Source of the DNA: Deltaproteobacteria bacterium
Lineage (GTDB): Bacteria > Desulfobacterota > DSM-4660 > Desulfatiglandales > HGW-15
Assembly (NCBI GenBank): GCA_020060215.1
Contig: JAGVAP010000015.1
Coordinates: 4,225 to 68,224 of the forward strand
Direction of reading: 5' to 3'
Length of the DNA stretch: 64,000 bases
Positions within the stretch are counted from its first letter, which is position 1, and each line of letters opens with the position of its first letter. Below, in pieces: positions 26,851 to 38,871 of this stretch. A program made the position numbers and the translations under genes. The notes under the pieces are model-generated. The model had not been told where the DNA came from. It was given only the letters and a program-made list of their open reading frames with translations, and ran no database searches.

Positions 26851-27911
26851 GTGGACCCCCTCGGCGCCGGGACCTTGGAGACGATGGCCGAAAGGATTTC
26901 GCGGGACAGATCCGTTCGACGCCTCGTCGACAGCCGGGTCAGGAAGAAACGGTGTGTGCAGGTATCCAGGAAGATCTCCTGGATGTCGCCGGGGACCACG
27001 TAGCTGCGACCGTTCATCCACGCCACGACCCTGCCTGCCTGTGCGAGGACGATCTCCGCGCGGGGAGAGAGGCCGGCCCGAACCGCCTGGTTCAACTCCC
27101 TGGGTTCGACTCCGGGGAAACTGATGAAGTCGCCGGGGTGCCAGGTGGCTTCGGAAAGGTCCGTGATGTACCGGGCCAGCTCCTGGGAAACCATGACCTT
27201 CTCCTGGATCTCCCTTCTGATCCGCTGAAGCTCATCCAGTCCGATCACCTGCCGGACCTCTTCGATCAGCTCATCCACGTTCTGAAACAAGGGGTTGATC
27301 ATGAGCTCTCTGCGGATACTCTCTTCCGGCCGCAGAACGAGCCCTTCGAACATGAAGCGGTCCTTCTGGGCTTCCGGCAATTCGAAGGTCTCTTCGGTCT
27401 CCAGGGGATTCCGTGTCGCCACAAACAGGGCATAAGGGATCTTGAGGTGCTGGGTGCCGAAGGTGATCCCCCGCTCCTGCATGACCTCGAGGAACGCGCT
27501 CTGGCTCTTGGACTGGATCCGGTTGATCTCGTCCAGGAGGACAATGGCCAGGTTCTCCCCGTGCATGAGGAGGGGGCCCAGGTGGTAAGCCAGCTCGCCG
27601 ATCCTTATGGATTTTGAAGAGATGCCCTCCTCCATCCCATCGATGGTCGGCCACATGGTGAAGAGGAACTCGGTCGGCATCAGATCCGGGGTGCCCGATA
27701 TCCGGGAGAACCCGCCTCCGATGGTCCTGCTGAAGGCGCGAAGGAGAGTGGTCTTGGCCACCCCCGGCAGACCCCTCAGGAGAATGTGGCCCTGGGCAAA
27801 AAGGGCGATGGTGACCAGTCGCAGGATCTCCGGAAGACCCCGGATCACCCGCCCCACCTCGTCCTGGATCCTCGCGGGGATCCGGACATCGGGCAAATCC
27901 ACTGCCGCCAT
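26847..27911 (-). CDS. MoxR-family AAA+ ATPase, MxaR-like
   Basis: The 354-aa AAA+ ATPase has Walker A GLPGVAKTT (48-56), Walker B IVLLDEINR near 120, the sensor-1 region FVATRNPLE and the typical ELPEAQKDRFMF. The usual Gly before the Walker A Lys is Ala, a conservative change in this family. MoxR proteins act as chaperones that activate metalloenzymes with vWA partners. ATG 27911 follows GGAGG. It heads an operon whose next five genes overlap or nearly touch, so stoichiometric production is likely. Confidence 0.92.
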   Translation of the reverse strand: MAAVDLPDVRIPARIQDEVGRVIRGLPEILRLVTIALFAQGHILLRGLPGVAKTTLLRAFSRTIGGGFSRISGTPDLMPTEFLFTMWPTIDGMEEGISSKSIRIGELAYHLGPLLMHGENLAIVLLDEINRIQSKSQSAFLEVMQERGITFGTQHLKIPYALFVATRNPLETEETFELPEAQKDRFMFEGLVLRPEESIRRELMINPLFQNVDELIEEVRQVIGLDELQRIRREIQEKVMVSQELARYITDLSEATWHPGDFISFPGVEPRELNQAVRAGLSPRAEIVLAQAGRVVAWMNGRSYVVPGDIQEIFLDTCTHRFFLTRLSTRRRTDLSREILSAIVSKVPAPRGST

Positions 27912-28114
27912 ATGGGGAAACCTCCATTCCCTGTTCAAAGGGGGACAGAGCACCACTTCGAGCCCGCTTGCGCGGAGCGCCCCCCCGCCCGAATGATCAT
28001 AGTGAAGCTCCTATGAGCGTAGATATAGGTCTGAAGCAGTACTTTGGGGTGGGAAAGGGGGGTATTTGCCTCTCCGGAGGACTCTAAGGGAAAGGTGGTC
28101 ATTCCCCTTTGAAA

Positions 28115-28133
28115 CCTCCACCTTTGGTGGAGG
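28115..28133. repeat. Perfect 8-bp hairpin
   Basis: CCTCCACC and GGTGGAGG flank a TTT loop. There is no following U-tract on either strand. Confidence 0.5.
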
Positions 28134-28173
28134 ACCGGGGAGAGGTTCTACCGGTCCGGGGTGAAAGAGCATG

Positions 28174-28320
28174 ATTGAAATCCGAATATCGAATATCGAA
28201 ATTCGAAACAAAAGGAATTCAAATTCGAATTTTCAAAAGAAGAAGAAAACAGACCCAACATGTTGCGGGTAAGTGGTTTTGTTCATTTGATTTTGGTCAT
28301 TTGAAATGGTTTGGGATTGG
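28174..28320. repeat. A/T-rich dispersed-type repeat with AATATCGAA units
   Basis: The segment contains tandem CGAATAT units, TTCGAAAC, the perfect palindrome AAATTCGAATTT (28221-28232), and then TTTGTTCATTTGA and GGTCATTTGAAATGG. Its composition is sharply different from the high-GC surroundings. From memory, closely similar elements are scattered through deltaproteobacterial, planctomycete and candidate-phylum genomes. No open frame or terminal repeats of a transposon are seen. Confidence 0.6.
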
Positions 28321-28335
28321 ACGGGGGGGACCGTC

Positions 28336-31237
<2,902 letters not shown>

Positions 31238-31343
31238 AGAGCGTTCCGCGCAGGGTCGCAGAAACGCAGGGAACGGAAGAGTGAACCATCGCACGCGACC
31301 TTGGACCCGCGGGAGAACCTTTCCTGTGGAACTCATATAAACG

Positions 31344-32525
31344 ATGGACGATATCGAGAAGAGGGGAAAATGGATCATCCATCTGGATATGGATGCCTTC
31401 TATCCGGCCGTCGAGGTGCTGGACAACCCCGAGCTGAAGGGGAAACCGGTGATCGTCGGAGGCAGCAGGAGGAGGGGGGTCGTCTCTTCCGCCTCCTATG
31501 AGGCCCGGAAGTACGGTGTCCATTCCGCACAGCCCATGGCCCATGCCTTCCGGCTTTGTCCGCACGGGATCTTCCTGCCCGTGAGAATGCACAGGTATGT
31601 GGAGGTGTCGGAGAGGGTCTTCGCTGTTTTCCGTGAGTTCACACCGCTGGTGGAACCCCTTTCGATCGACGAGGCCTTCCTGGATGTGACCGGCTCCATG
31701 CGTCTGTTCGGGACCCCGGCCGAGATCGCCCGGAAGATCAAGGACCGGGTCTTCGAAGAGACCGGCCTGACCGTCTCCGCAGGCGTGGCGCCCTCGAAGT
31801 TTGTGGCGAAGATCGCCTCGGACATGGAGAAGCCGGACGGGCTGACCCTCGTGACGCCCGAGAGGGTCAGGGAGTTTCTCGACCCCCTCCCGGTCGGGAG
31901 GATGTGGGGGGTAGGCAAGGTGACCCGGGAGGCCCTGGCCGGGATGGGTATCCGAACCTTCCGCGACCTGCGAAGGACAGATGTCCAGGCGCTCGAGCGG
32001 GCCTTCGGGAAACACGGGACCAAGATGCACCTGCTCTCCGCGGGCATTGACGGGAGAGAGGTGGTGACCGAACATGAAACCAAGTCGATCGGGCACGAGG
32101 ACACCTTTGAAAAAGACATCCTGGACCTGGAAGCCGCCGCACACGAACTCCTCGAACTTTCGCACAGGGTGGGGAAACGGATGCGTGCAGAGGGATGGAA
32201 GGGCAGGACCGTGACCTTGAAGGTGAAGTACAGCGACTTCGTGCTGGTCACGCGCTCGATCACGCTGAGGGGGGCTACGGATGACGGGTTCGAGATCTAC
32301 TCGGCCGCCTCAGGTCTTCTCCCGAAGACCGCGGTCGGAAAGAGGCCGGTTCGTCTCCTGGGGGTCTCCGTCTCCCAGCTCCAGCCCCGGGCACAGGAGG
32401 ATCAGCTCCTTTTTCCCGACCGGAGGGCGGGCAAGAAGCAGGTGCTGAATACGGCCATGGATACCATCCAGGAGCGGTTCGGGGAGAAGGGCATCGGGCC
32501 GGCGAGACTGCTCAAGAAAGAGTAG
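31344..32525 (+). CDS. dinB: DNA polymerase IV (Y-family, DinB)
   Basis: A 393-aa Y-family polymerase. The catalytic carboxylates are Asp15 in LDMDAFY and the SIDEAFLDVT pair, with Tyr20 at the steric-gate position. The fingers have SSASYEARKYGV, the thumb has WGVGKVT, and a little-finger domain follows. The C-terminus lacks an obvious clamp-binding motif; QLLFP near residue 353 may serve. It does error-prone bypass of DNA damage. I see no LexA box upstream. A related single-subunit Y polymerase with another name is the only alternative. Confidence 0.95.
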   Translation: MDDIEKRGKWIIHLDMDAFYPAVEVLDNPELKGKPVIVGGSRRRGVVSSASYEARKYGVHSAQPMAHAFRLCPHGIFLPVRMHRYVEVSERVFAVFREFTPLVEPLSIDEAFLDVTGSMRLFGTPAEIARKIKDRVFEETGLTVSAGVAPSKFVAKIASDMEKPDGLTLVTPERVREFLDPLPVGRMWGVGKVTREALAGMGIRTFRDLRRTDVQALERAFGKHGTKMHLLSAGIDGREVVTEHETKSIGHEDTFEKDILDLEAAAHELLELSHRVGKRMRAEGWKGRTVTLKVKYSDFVLVTRSITLRGATDDGFEIYSAASGLLPKTAVGKRPVRLLGVSVSQLQPRAQEDQLLFPDRRAGKKQVLNTAMDTIQERFGEKGIGPARLLKKE

Positions 32526-32622
32526 GGCAGGAGAACAACCAGGAAAGAGCAGCAAGCAGGCAGCCAAGCAGAAAGAGGCAGAGAGAAGGCTCTCACCGAG
32601 AGCGCGGAGTCACGGCGACACC

Positions 32623-33168
32623 TTATTCCCCTGGATGGTAAGCGGTGCCGTAGCGGTCCCGGTGAACCCGTTCGAAGAGGAGCTCCTCCCTGGGGTGCGG
32701 TTCCTTGGGATCGGCCGGATGGCCGACGGCCATGACGGCCTCCACCTTCAGCCGCTCGGGGATATGCAGGATCTCCCGGATGTACGCTTCGGCCGTCTGC
32801 TGTTCGTCGTGTTTCCTCTCGCGGATCTGGATCCAGCACCCGCCGAGGCCGAGCGACTCCGCGGCGAGGAGGATGAGGATGGATGGAATGGAGGCATCCT
32901 CCACCCACACGTCGCTTTTCAGGGGATCGGCGCAGACCACGATGCAGGCGGATGCGTAGCGGAGAAAAGAGGCGCCGTTCGGTTTGGACCGGGAAAGCTG
33001 CTCCAGGAGGGCCGGGTCCTTCACCAGGATGAATTCCCAGGGGTTCCTCCCTGCGGAAGAGGGGGACCGGAGTGCGGCCTCGACGAGGACGTCGAGCTTC
33101 TCGGGTTCAACGGGCCTGTCCGTGTACCTCCGGATGCTTCTTCGCCTCCGAACCAGTTCCAGAAACAT
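32623..33168 (-). CDS. Nitroreductase-family flavoprotein
   Basis: A 181-aa FMN-binding nitroreductase fold protein starting MFLELVRRRRSIRRYTDRPV with AALRSPSSAGRNPWEFI, the FMN phosphate and ribityl contacts, and GLGGCWIQIRER in the C-terminal half. Length is typical of the short subfamily. ATG 33168 is preceded by GGAGAGATCC. The physiological substrate is not predictable; many are NAD(P)H-dependent reductases of nitro compounds or quinones. Confidence 0.9.
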   Translation of the reverse strand: MFLELVRRRRSIRRYTDRPVEPEKLDVLVEAALRSPSSAGRNPWEFILVKDPALLEQLSRSKPNGASFLRYASACIVVCADPLKSDVWVEDASIPSILILLAAESLGLGGCWIQIRERKHDEQQTAEAYIREILHIPERLKVEAVMAVGHPADPKEPHPREELLFERVHRDRYGTAYHPGE

Positions 33169-33342
33169 GGATCTCTCCTTTCCACTGCGATCTGAACATC
33201 CCCCGACATTATATCATTCCCCCTTTGTTCCGTCCTCATTTGAATGTTCAGTCTTTGACATGGAGTGGGATATCGATCCTTGAACCTGCCCTCCATAGCC
33301 TTGGGCGGCGGCGGCTCGTCCCCCGCCTGGGCGCAGTCTCTC

Positions 33343-33370
33343 TTGCCCTTTCGGATCGCCACGATATAAT
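33343..33370 (+). promoter_or_regulatory. Putative sigma-70 promoter of glgP
   Basis: TTGCCC (33343-33348), a 16-base spacer and a perfect TATAAT (33365-33370). Predicted start near 33377 gives a leader of about 78 bases to the ATG at 33455. Confidence 0.5.
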
Positions 33371-33454
33371 AGCCCGACTTCGGAGGCATGGGGATTGCAT
33401 GCTCTTGCTGGCACGATGATTCTCTTCCGTACCCATCTGGACCCAGGAGGACCT

Positions 33455-35920
33455 ATGAACGACAAGCCCGGCCCCTATCAACGGATCTCGGAATCGGACT
33501 CGGTCGAGGATCTCAGGAAGGATATCGTCAAGCACCTCGCCTCCACCCTCGGCCACGACCCGTCATTCGCCGAGCAGTACTACTACTTCAAGGCCCTGGC
33601 TTATGCGGTCAGGGATCGCCTCGTGGACCGCTGGATCAACACGCAGCGCTCCTATTACAACCGGGAGGCCAAGAGGGTCTACTACCTTTCCATGGAGTTT
33701 CTGCCCGGCCGCTTTCTCCGGAACAACCTCATCAACATGCAGATCGAGGATCGATGCAGGGAGGCCCTGGAGAGCTATGGGCATCGGCTGGATGAGATCG
33801 AAGAACTGGAGTTCGATGCCGGACTCGGGAACGGCGGCCTTGGAAGGCTCGCCTCCTGCCTGCTGGACTCCTGCGCAACCGTCAGGATCCCCGCCTACGG
33901 GTACGGGATCCGATACGACTACGGCATCTTCTACCAGGTGGTTGAAAACGGGGCCCAGGTGGAGAAATGCGACAACTGGCTGCGCAAGGGCGACCCGTGG
34001 GTGTTCGAGAGACCCGAGCACATGTACGAGGTGCGCTTCGGCGGCAGGGTGAGGGAGTACACGGACGAGACCGGCCGCTTCTGCCATGCCTGGGAGGATA
34101 CCGAGAACATCATGGCCATGGCGTGCGACACCCTCATCCCGGGTTACGGAAACCACAACGTGATCAACATGAGGCTCTGGGCGGCCAAGTCCTCGAGGGA
34201 GTTCAACCTGGAGCTTTTCAACAGCGGGAGGTACGTCGAGGCGGTGGAAGACAAGGTGCTGAGCGAGAACATCTCCAGGGTCCTCTATCCGAGCGAAGAG
34301 GTCCGGGAGGGGAGGGAGCTTCGCCTCAAGCAGCAGTACTTCTTCGTCTCCGCCACCTTTCAGGACATCATGCGGCGGTTCAAGAAGAGGAAGGTGGGAT
34401 ACTCCAGGTTCCCGGACATGGTGGCTGTTCAGCTCAATGACACGCACCCCACCATTGCCGTCCCCGAGCTGATGCGCATCCTGCTCGACGAGGAGCGCCT
34501 CTCGTGGGAGGAGGCCTGGGAGATCTGTGTGAAGACCTTTGCGTTCACCAACCACACCATCCTGCCCGAGGCCCTGGAGACATGGCCGGTGGAGACGATG
34601 GAGCGGGTCCTCCCCAGACACATGCAGATCATCTACGAGATCAACCGGCGCTTCCTGAACGACGTGAGGAGGGTCTATCCCGGCGACGGAGACCGGATTC
34701 GAAGGATGTCCCTCATCCAGGAGGAGCCCCGAAGGATTCGTATGGCCCATCTCGCGATCGTGGGGAGCCATTCCACCAACGGCGTCTCGAGGCTGCACTC
34801 CCATATCCTGAAGAAGCACGTGTTCCGCGATTTCCATGAGTTCTATCCCGGCCGCTTCAACAACAAGACCAACGGGGTCACACCCAGGCGATGGCTGATG
34901 AGCGCCAATCCGCATCTCTCCGACCTGATCACCGGCGCGATCGGGGAACATTGGACCACGGACCTCTCTCGCCTGAAGGACCTGGCCCCCCTCGCCGAGG
35001 ACCCCTCCTTCAAGTCCGAGTGGAGGGGTGTGAGGAGGAGGAACAAGGAGCGGCTGGCCCGGTACGTCATGAGGAAGCTGAGCATGCAGGTCGATCCGGA
35101 CACCCTCTTTGACGTGCACATCAAGCGCATACACGAATACAAGCGCCAGGTGTTGAACCTGCTCCATGTGATCACGATGTACAACCGCATCAAGTTCGAC
35201 CCCCAGAAGCTGATCGTTCCGAGAACGGTGATCTTTGCGGGAAAGGCAGCGCCCGGCTATGCCATGGCCAAGGTGATCATCCGGTTGATCAATTCGGTGG
35301 CCGCGGCCGTGAACTCCGACCCCGTGACGGACGGGAAGCTCAAGGTCCTCTTCCTTCCCAACTACTGCGTGTCCCAGGCGGAAAAGATCATCCCGGCGAC
35401 CGACCTCTCCGAGCAGATCTCGACGGCCGGCATGGAGGCCTCCGGGACCGGGAACATGAAGTTCGCCATGAACGGCGGCCTGATCATCGGCACCCTGGAC
35501 GGGGCGAACATCGAGATCATGGAGGAGGTCGGGAAAGAAAACTTCTTCCTCTTCGGGCTCACGGAAGCGGAGGTCCTGCGGAAGAGGGAGGAAGGTTACC
35601 AGCCCCGGGCCTATTATGAATCCGATCCCGAACTCCGCACGGCCCTCGACATGATCGGGTCGGGGTTCTTCTCTCCGGGGGAGCCTCACCTCTTCAGTCC
35701 CCTGAAGGATAGCCTCTTGAGCCAGGGCGAGCCGTTCATGGTGCTTGCAGACTACCGCCCCTACATCGACTGCCAGGAACTGGTCGGCCGCAGCTATCTC
35801 GACCCGGAAGGATGGACCAGCCGCAGCATCCTGAACACGGCTCGGATGGGGTACTTTTCGAGCGACCGGACCGTGCGGGAGTATGCGGAGGAGATATGGA
35901 AAGTGAAGCCGTTGAGCTGA
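33455..35920 (+). CDS. glgP: Glycogen/starch/maltodextrin phosphorylase
   Basis: The 821-aa protein has the whole GT35 pattern: YYLSMEFLPGR, the GNGGLGRLASCLLDS loop, VQLNDTHPT, NGVTPRRWL, and the PLP-lysine region EASGTGNMKFAMNGG with GTLDGANIEI. It releases glucose 1-phosphate from alpha-1,4-glucans. Length is that of the E. coli-like family. ATG 33455 follows CAGGAGGACCT. No other glycogen genes are adjacent, though the large glycosidase-like proteins earlier in the window may feed the same pool. Confidence 0.97.
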   Translation: MNDKPGPYQRISESDSVEDLRKDIVKHLASTLGHDPSFAEQYYYFKALAYAVRDRLVDRWINTQRSYYNREAKRVYYLSMEFLPGRFLRNNLINMQIEDRCREALESYGHRLDEIEELEFDAGLGNGGLGRLASCLLDSCATVRIPAYGYGIRYDYGIFYQVVENGAQVEKCDNWLRKGDPWVFERPEHMYEVRFGGRVREYTDETGRFCHAWEDTENIMAMACDTLIPGYGNHNVINMRLWAAKSSREFNLELFNSGRYVEAVEDKVLSENISRVLYPSEEVREGRELRLKQQYFFVSATFQDIMRRFKKRKVGYSRFPDMVAVQLNDTHPTIAVPELMRILLDEERLSWEEAWEICVKTFAFTNHTILPEALETWPVETMERVLPRHMQIIYEINRRFLNDVRRVYPGDGDRIRRMSLIQEEPRRIRMAHLAIVGSHSTNGVSRLHSHILKKHVFRDFHEFYPGRFNNKTNGVTPRRWLMSANPHLSDLITGAIGEHWTTDLSRLKDLAPLAEDPSFKSEWRGVRRRNKERLARYVMRKLSMQVDPDTLFDVHIKRIHEYKRQVLNLLHVITMYNRIKFDPQKLIVPRTVIFAGKAAPGYAMAKVIIRLINSVAAAVNSDPVTDGKLKVLFLPNYCVSQAEKIIPATDLSEQISTAGMEASGTGNMKFAMNGGLIIGTLDGANIEIMEEVGKENFFLFGLTEAEVLRKREEGYQPRAYYESDPELRTALDMIGSGFFSPGEPHLFSPLKDSLLSQGEPFMVLADYRPYIDCQELVGRSYLDPEGWTSRSILNTARMGYFSSDRTVREYAEEIWKVKPLS

Positions 35921-36130
35921 ACGCCATGGCGACGGACCCCCCTCCTGCAGGAGCAAGCTCCGTTTGCGATCGGGGGTGCGGAGGATCGAGGGGCGCGGGG
36001 AGGGGGGTCGAATGAAACCGCCTCCTGGGGCAGTTCGGCGGGAGACGCAGAGGCGCTGAGAATGAACGAGAACCAAGAGGCACCGCTCTGGCGACCGATA
36101 CCGTCTCCGGGGTGAAAAGGATCAGAACAG

Positions 36131-36616
36131 ATGTCTTCCGGGCAAAGTGCGGGACTGCTGTTGTATCGAATTCGAGAGGAGGGACCGGAGGTCTTTCTGG
36201 TCCACCCGGGAGGGCCTTTCTGGGCCAAGAAGGACGCCGGGGCCTGGTCCATCCCGAAAGGGGAATACGCGGATGAGGAAGATGCACTCGATGCTGCGAA
36301 AAGGGAGTTCATGGAGGAGACGGGGTTTGATCCGGGGCCCGGTCCGTTCCTCCCGCTAAGCCCGTTGAAGCAGAAGGGGGGGAAGGTGGTCAGGGCCTGG
36401 GCGGTCCAGGGGGAGTGCGATCCCTCCTCCATCCGGAGCAACCACTTCACGATGGAGTGGCCGCCTCGCTCCGGCAGGACGGCCTCGTTCCCGGAGGTGG
36501 ACCGGGCCGCGTGGTTTCCCCTGGAAGAGGCCAGGGAGAAGATCCTGAAAGGCCAGGCCGGTTTCCTGGAAGAGCTGCTGGAGAACCTCTTGCCCGACCG
36601 GCATCCAGCTCCCTAA
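36131..36616 (+). CDS. Nudix NTP pyrophosphohydrolase-like protein
   Basis: A 161-aa protein starting with SAGLLLYRI and FLVHPGGPFWAKKD, typical of a bacterial Nudix group. The Nudix box is perfect: G, 5 residues, E, 7 residues, then REFMEETGF (about 54-76). Substrates of this group include nucleoside triphosphates and dinucleoside or inositol polyphosphates. It is 20 bases before the sulfotransferase gene and probably cotranscribed. Confidence 0.88.
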   Translation: MSSGQSAGLLLYRIREEGPEVFLVHPGGPFWAKKDAGAWSIPKGEYADEEDALDAAKREFMEETGFDPGPGPFLPLSPLKQKGGKVVRAWAVQGECDPSSIRSNHFTMEWPPRSGRTASFPEVDRAAWFPLEEAREKILKGQAGFLEELLENLLPDRHPAP

Positions 36617-36636
36617 TGCCCGATGGAAGGTGACCG

Positions 36637-37854
36637 ATGCTGCCGGCACAGACCCCAAAGCCATGGCCGTTCATGTTCCTGAATTCGGCGTCGCGCCTGC
36701 TGGAGACGGCGAGACTCTATCCGATGGTTCTCGAGGAGAGTGCGGTGTCTCGTGCCGCGGTCCGCATGACGGGCCTCACCGACTTCGGAAATGATTATTT
36801 CCGGGAGGGTCTGAGGAGTCTCCTTGAGGCATTGGACGGTGTACCCCTGCATCCGATCGGCCGGATGGCCATGTACCGATTCACCATATTCAACCTGGCA
36901 AACCGGCTGCGGTTCATCGACATACAGAAGCGACGACCCGGGATCCTGGAAACAAGGCTTCAGCCGCCGCTTATCGTCACGGGCCTGCCGAGATCGGGCA
37001 CCACGTTTCTGCACCGGCTGCTGGCCATGGATCCTGCCCATCGTGCTGTCCCTCGGAACGAAATGCTCCCTTTGCTGATCCCGGAGGAAGAAGCCTCTTT
37101 TGGACGGTGGCGGCTGACGATCAATCGTCAGTTTCGTCTGTGGCAATGGTTCATGCCCGACATCGACCGGAAGCACTATTCGCGTGCCGAGGTTCCGGAG
37201 GAGTGCATCTGGATGCTCGGCCTGACCTTCGAGAGCACGATCTACTGGGTCCTGGCGCCGGTCTACGGCTACATGGAATGGTACAGAGGCCATGACCGGG
37301 TGCACAAGTACCGGGAGTACCGGATCATGCTGCAACTGCTTCAGCGCGCGGATCCAAGGAGACTGGTGCTGAAAGCCCCCGAGCACACGGACGGGCTGGA
37401 CGCGCTGTTTCGGGCCATCCCGGATGTCCGGGTGGTCCAGACCCATCGCGACCCGGTCACCGTCTGCAGCAGCTTCAACAGCCTTCTCTACACCACCCAT
37501 GGGGCCGGCGCCACGGCGATGGACGTCTCCCGCCTGGCCGAGGCCAACACACGTATGCTCGAGGCCGCAATCGCGAACAACCTGGCGGCGCGCGCAAATC
37601 ATCCCGATGCCGTCTACGACGTCCGCTACGATCGCTTCACATCCGACCCGATCGGCACCGTCAGGGGCATCTACGAGCACTTCGACATGCCCATGACGGG
37701 TGGATACGTGGAGCGATTAAAGGCATACGTCTCAGCCCACCCGCAGAATGAATTCGGACGGCACCACTACAGCGCCGAGGACTTCGGGCAATCGGAGACC
37801 GACCTGGCGGCGCGCTTCGCCGCCTATCGTGATCGTTTCGGCCTCGCCACCTGA
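36637..37854 (+). CDS. Sulfotransferase-family protein
   Basis: The 405-aa protein has the PAPS 5'-phosphosulfate loop GLPRSGTTFLHRLLA near residue 115 and a 3'-phosphate motif VQTHRDPVTVCSSFNSL near 270, the two signatures of sulfotransferases. The long N-terminal helical part and YDVRYDRFTSDP near the C-terminus fit the group related to LPS/aryl-type sulfotransferases in proteobacteria. The acceptor is unknown. The P-loop catalytic Lys is replaced by Arg in PRSGTT, as is normal for this subgroup. Confidence 0.87.
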   Translation: MLPAQTPKPWPFMFLNSASRLLETARLYPMVLEESAVSRAAVRMTGLTDFGNDYFREGLRSLLEALDGVPLHPIGRMAMYRFTIFNLANRLRFIDIQKRRPGILETRLQPPLIVTGLPRSGTTFLHRLLAMDPAHRAVPRNEMLPLLIPEEEASFGRWRLTINRQFRLWQWFMPDIDRKHYSRAEVPEECIWMLGLTFESTIYWVLAPVYGYMEWYRGHDRVHKYREYRIMLQLLQRADPRRLVLKAPEHTDGLDALFRAIPDVRVVQTHRDPVTVCSSFNSLLYTTHGAGATAMDVSRLAEANTRMLEAAIANNLAARANHPDAVYDVRYDRFTSDPIGTVRGIYEHFDMPMTGGYVERLKAYVSAHPQNEFGRHHYSAEDFGQSETDLAARFAAYRDRFGLAT

Positions 37855-37964
37855 CTTTTCTCGGAAGCCTCTTGGAACTGCATGGAGGGAAGGGGTGGGC
37901 GGAGAGCCGGGGAAAGGGAAAAGGGAGCGGAAATAACCCCATCGTCGAGAAAGGAGAGAGTGAA

Positions 37965-38264
37965 ATGAGCACGACTGTCGTTGTCGCTTTTCAGGCAAAA
38001 CCCGACCAGGTGAAGGCTTTGCTGGATTTCTTGTCCGGCGTTCAGGCTCGTGTCATCCAGGCAGGGGGTCTCACCATTTCGCTCCTGCAGGACCAGGACG
38101 ATCCGACTCGGATCTTCGAGATCGAGATCTGGAAAACGGCCGATGACCACAAGCGGTTTATCGAGTCTGAGGGTGCATCCGGAGGCTTTCAGCCGTTTGA
38201 AAGACTCCTGGCAGCACCGATCGAAGCCCACTACCTGCACACGGTGAAGCGCACTGACGCATAG
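37965..38264 (+). CDS. Antibiotic-biosynthesis-monooxygenase (ABM) fold small protein
   Basis: The 99-aa protein is a dimeric alpha-beta barrel of the ABM/YgiN type: VVVAFQAKPDQVKALLDFL, then SLLQDQDDPTRIFEIEIWKTADDHKRF. It could be a quinol-type monooxygenase or a stress protein. ATG 37965 follows AAGGAGAGAG; the longer frame from 37872 has no start signal. Confidence 0.82.
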   Translation: MSTTVVVAFQAKPDQVKALLDFLSGVQARVIQAGGLTISLLQDQDDPTRIFEIEIWKTADDHKRFIESEGASGGFQPFERLLAAPIEAHYLHTVKRTDA

Positions 38265-38871
38265 AGCGTCTGGGGGGGGGAGAGTCCGCCCGATCGGGCC
38301 GATCCGGGGCCAAGGGGGCGGTGGAGCGCGGCGAGACCCTGGCGTTGCAGAAAATGGGCAGCTTCGCAGGATGGGTGGAGCGCGGCGAAACTATCAACTA
38401 AACATGCCGCAAACCTCAAGACCGATGGGTTTCCCCCGGCTAAGAGATGGCCGGGGGCCACCCCTCCTACAGGAATTCACCGGTAGTGAGATCGAGAGGG
38501 GCAATGCCCGCTGTTCATTACCGACAAGACTCCTCCACAATCCCGTGCAGCCACCGCACTTGCGAAGACGACATCGCCTTGTTTTGGTGCAACTGTAAGG
38601 GAAACCTTGATCCCGCGGAGCCGTCTCTCCCATGATCAGCCCTGAAACACGTAGCGGCGGTACAACTTTGGTCAAGGGCTGAATACCGTTTTCCCCCCAT
38701 TGTCCCCGCCGTCTTGTTCCCATATACCTACCCCTCCACGGCATGGGCAGCAGAAGATCCGCCCCGAACTACAGTTCCCATTTGGTTGCGGCCCTAGCCT
38801 GCACCAGGGAGACCGTCCCAGAAAAGGATTCACCCGATTTGCAGCGCATTTGGAGCCAAAGGAGATCAAAC
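38265..38871. other. 607-base gene-free region with direct and inverted repeats
   Basis: I find no credible gene. A direct repeat GTGGAGCGCGGCGA occurs at about 38321 and 38374. A strong hairpin CCCCCGGC/GCCGGGGG lies at 38433-38457. A mixed stretch follows up to the ribosome site AAAGGAGAT before 38872. Short frames here have poor codon use and no starts. The region may hold decayed sequence or an unrecognised RNA. Confidence 0.45.
38433..38457. repeat. Perfect 8-bp GC hairpin
   Basis: CCCCCGGC (38433-38440) and GCCGGGGG (38450-38457) flank a 9-base loop. No U-tract follows, so it is not a standard terminator; it may be a dispersed repeat. Confidence 0.5.

Larger units (their letters stand above)
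27912..28335. other. 424-base gene-free region with hairpin and A/T-rich repeat
   Basis: No coding frame here looks real. The region carries a G-rich stretch near 28045, the perfect hairpin CCTCCACC-ttt-GGTGGAGG at 28115-28133, and the A/T-rich repeat at 28174-28320. The promoter of the mxa-like operon should be in the left part, but I cannot point to a clear one. Confidence 0.5.

Noticed and set aside
28174..28320. A/T-rich segment considered as a CRISPR or phage attachment site
   Set aside because: There are no regularly spaced repeats with unique spacers, no integrase and no tRNA gene nearby. It fits a dispersed repeat better.
33563..36076. 837-residue open frame antisense to glgP
   Set aside because: A shadow of the strongly conserved phosphorylase gene; no ribosome site and no recognisable domain.
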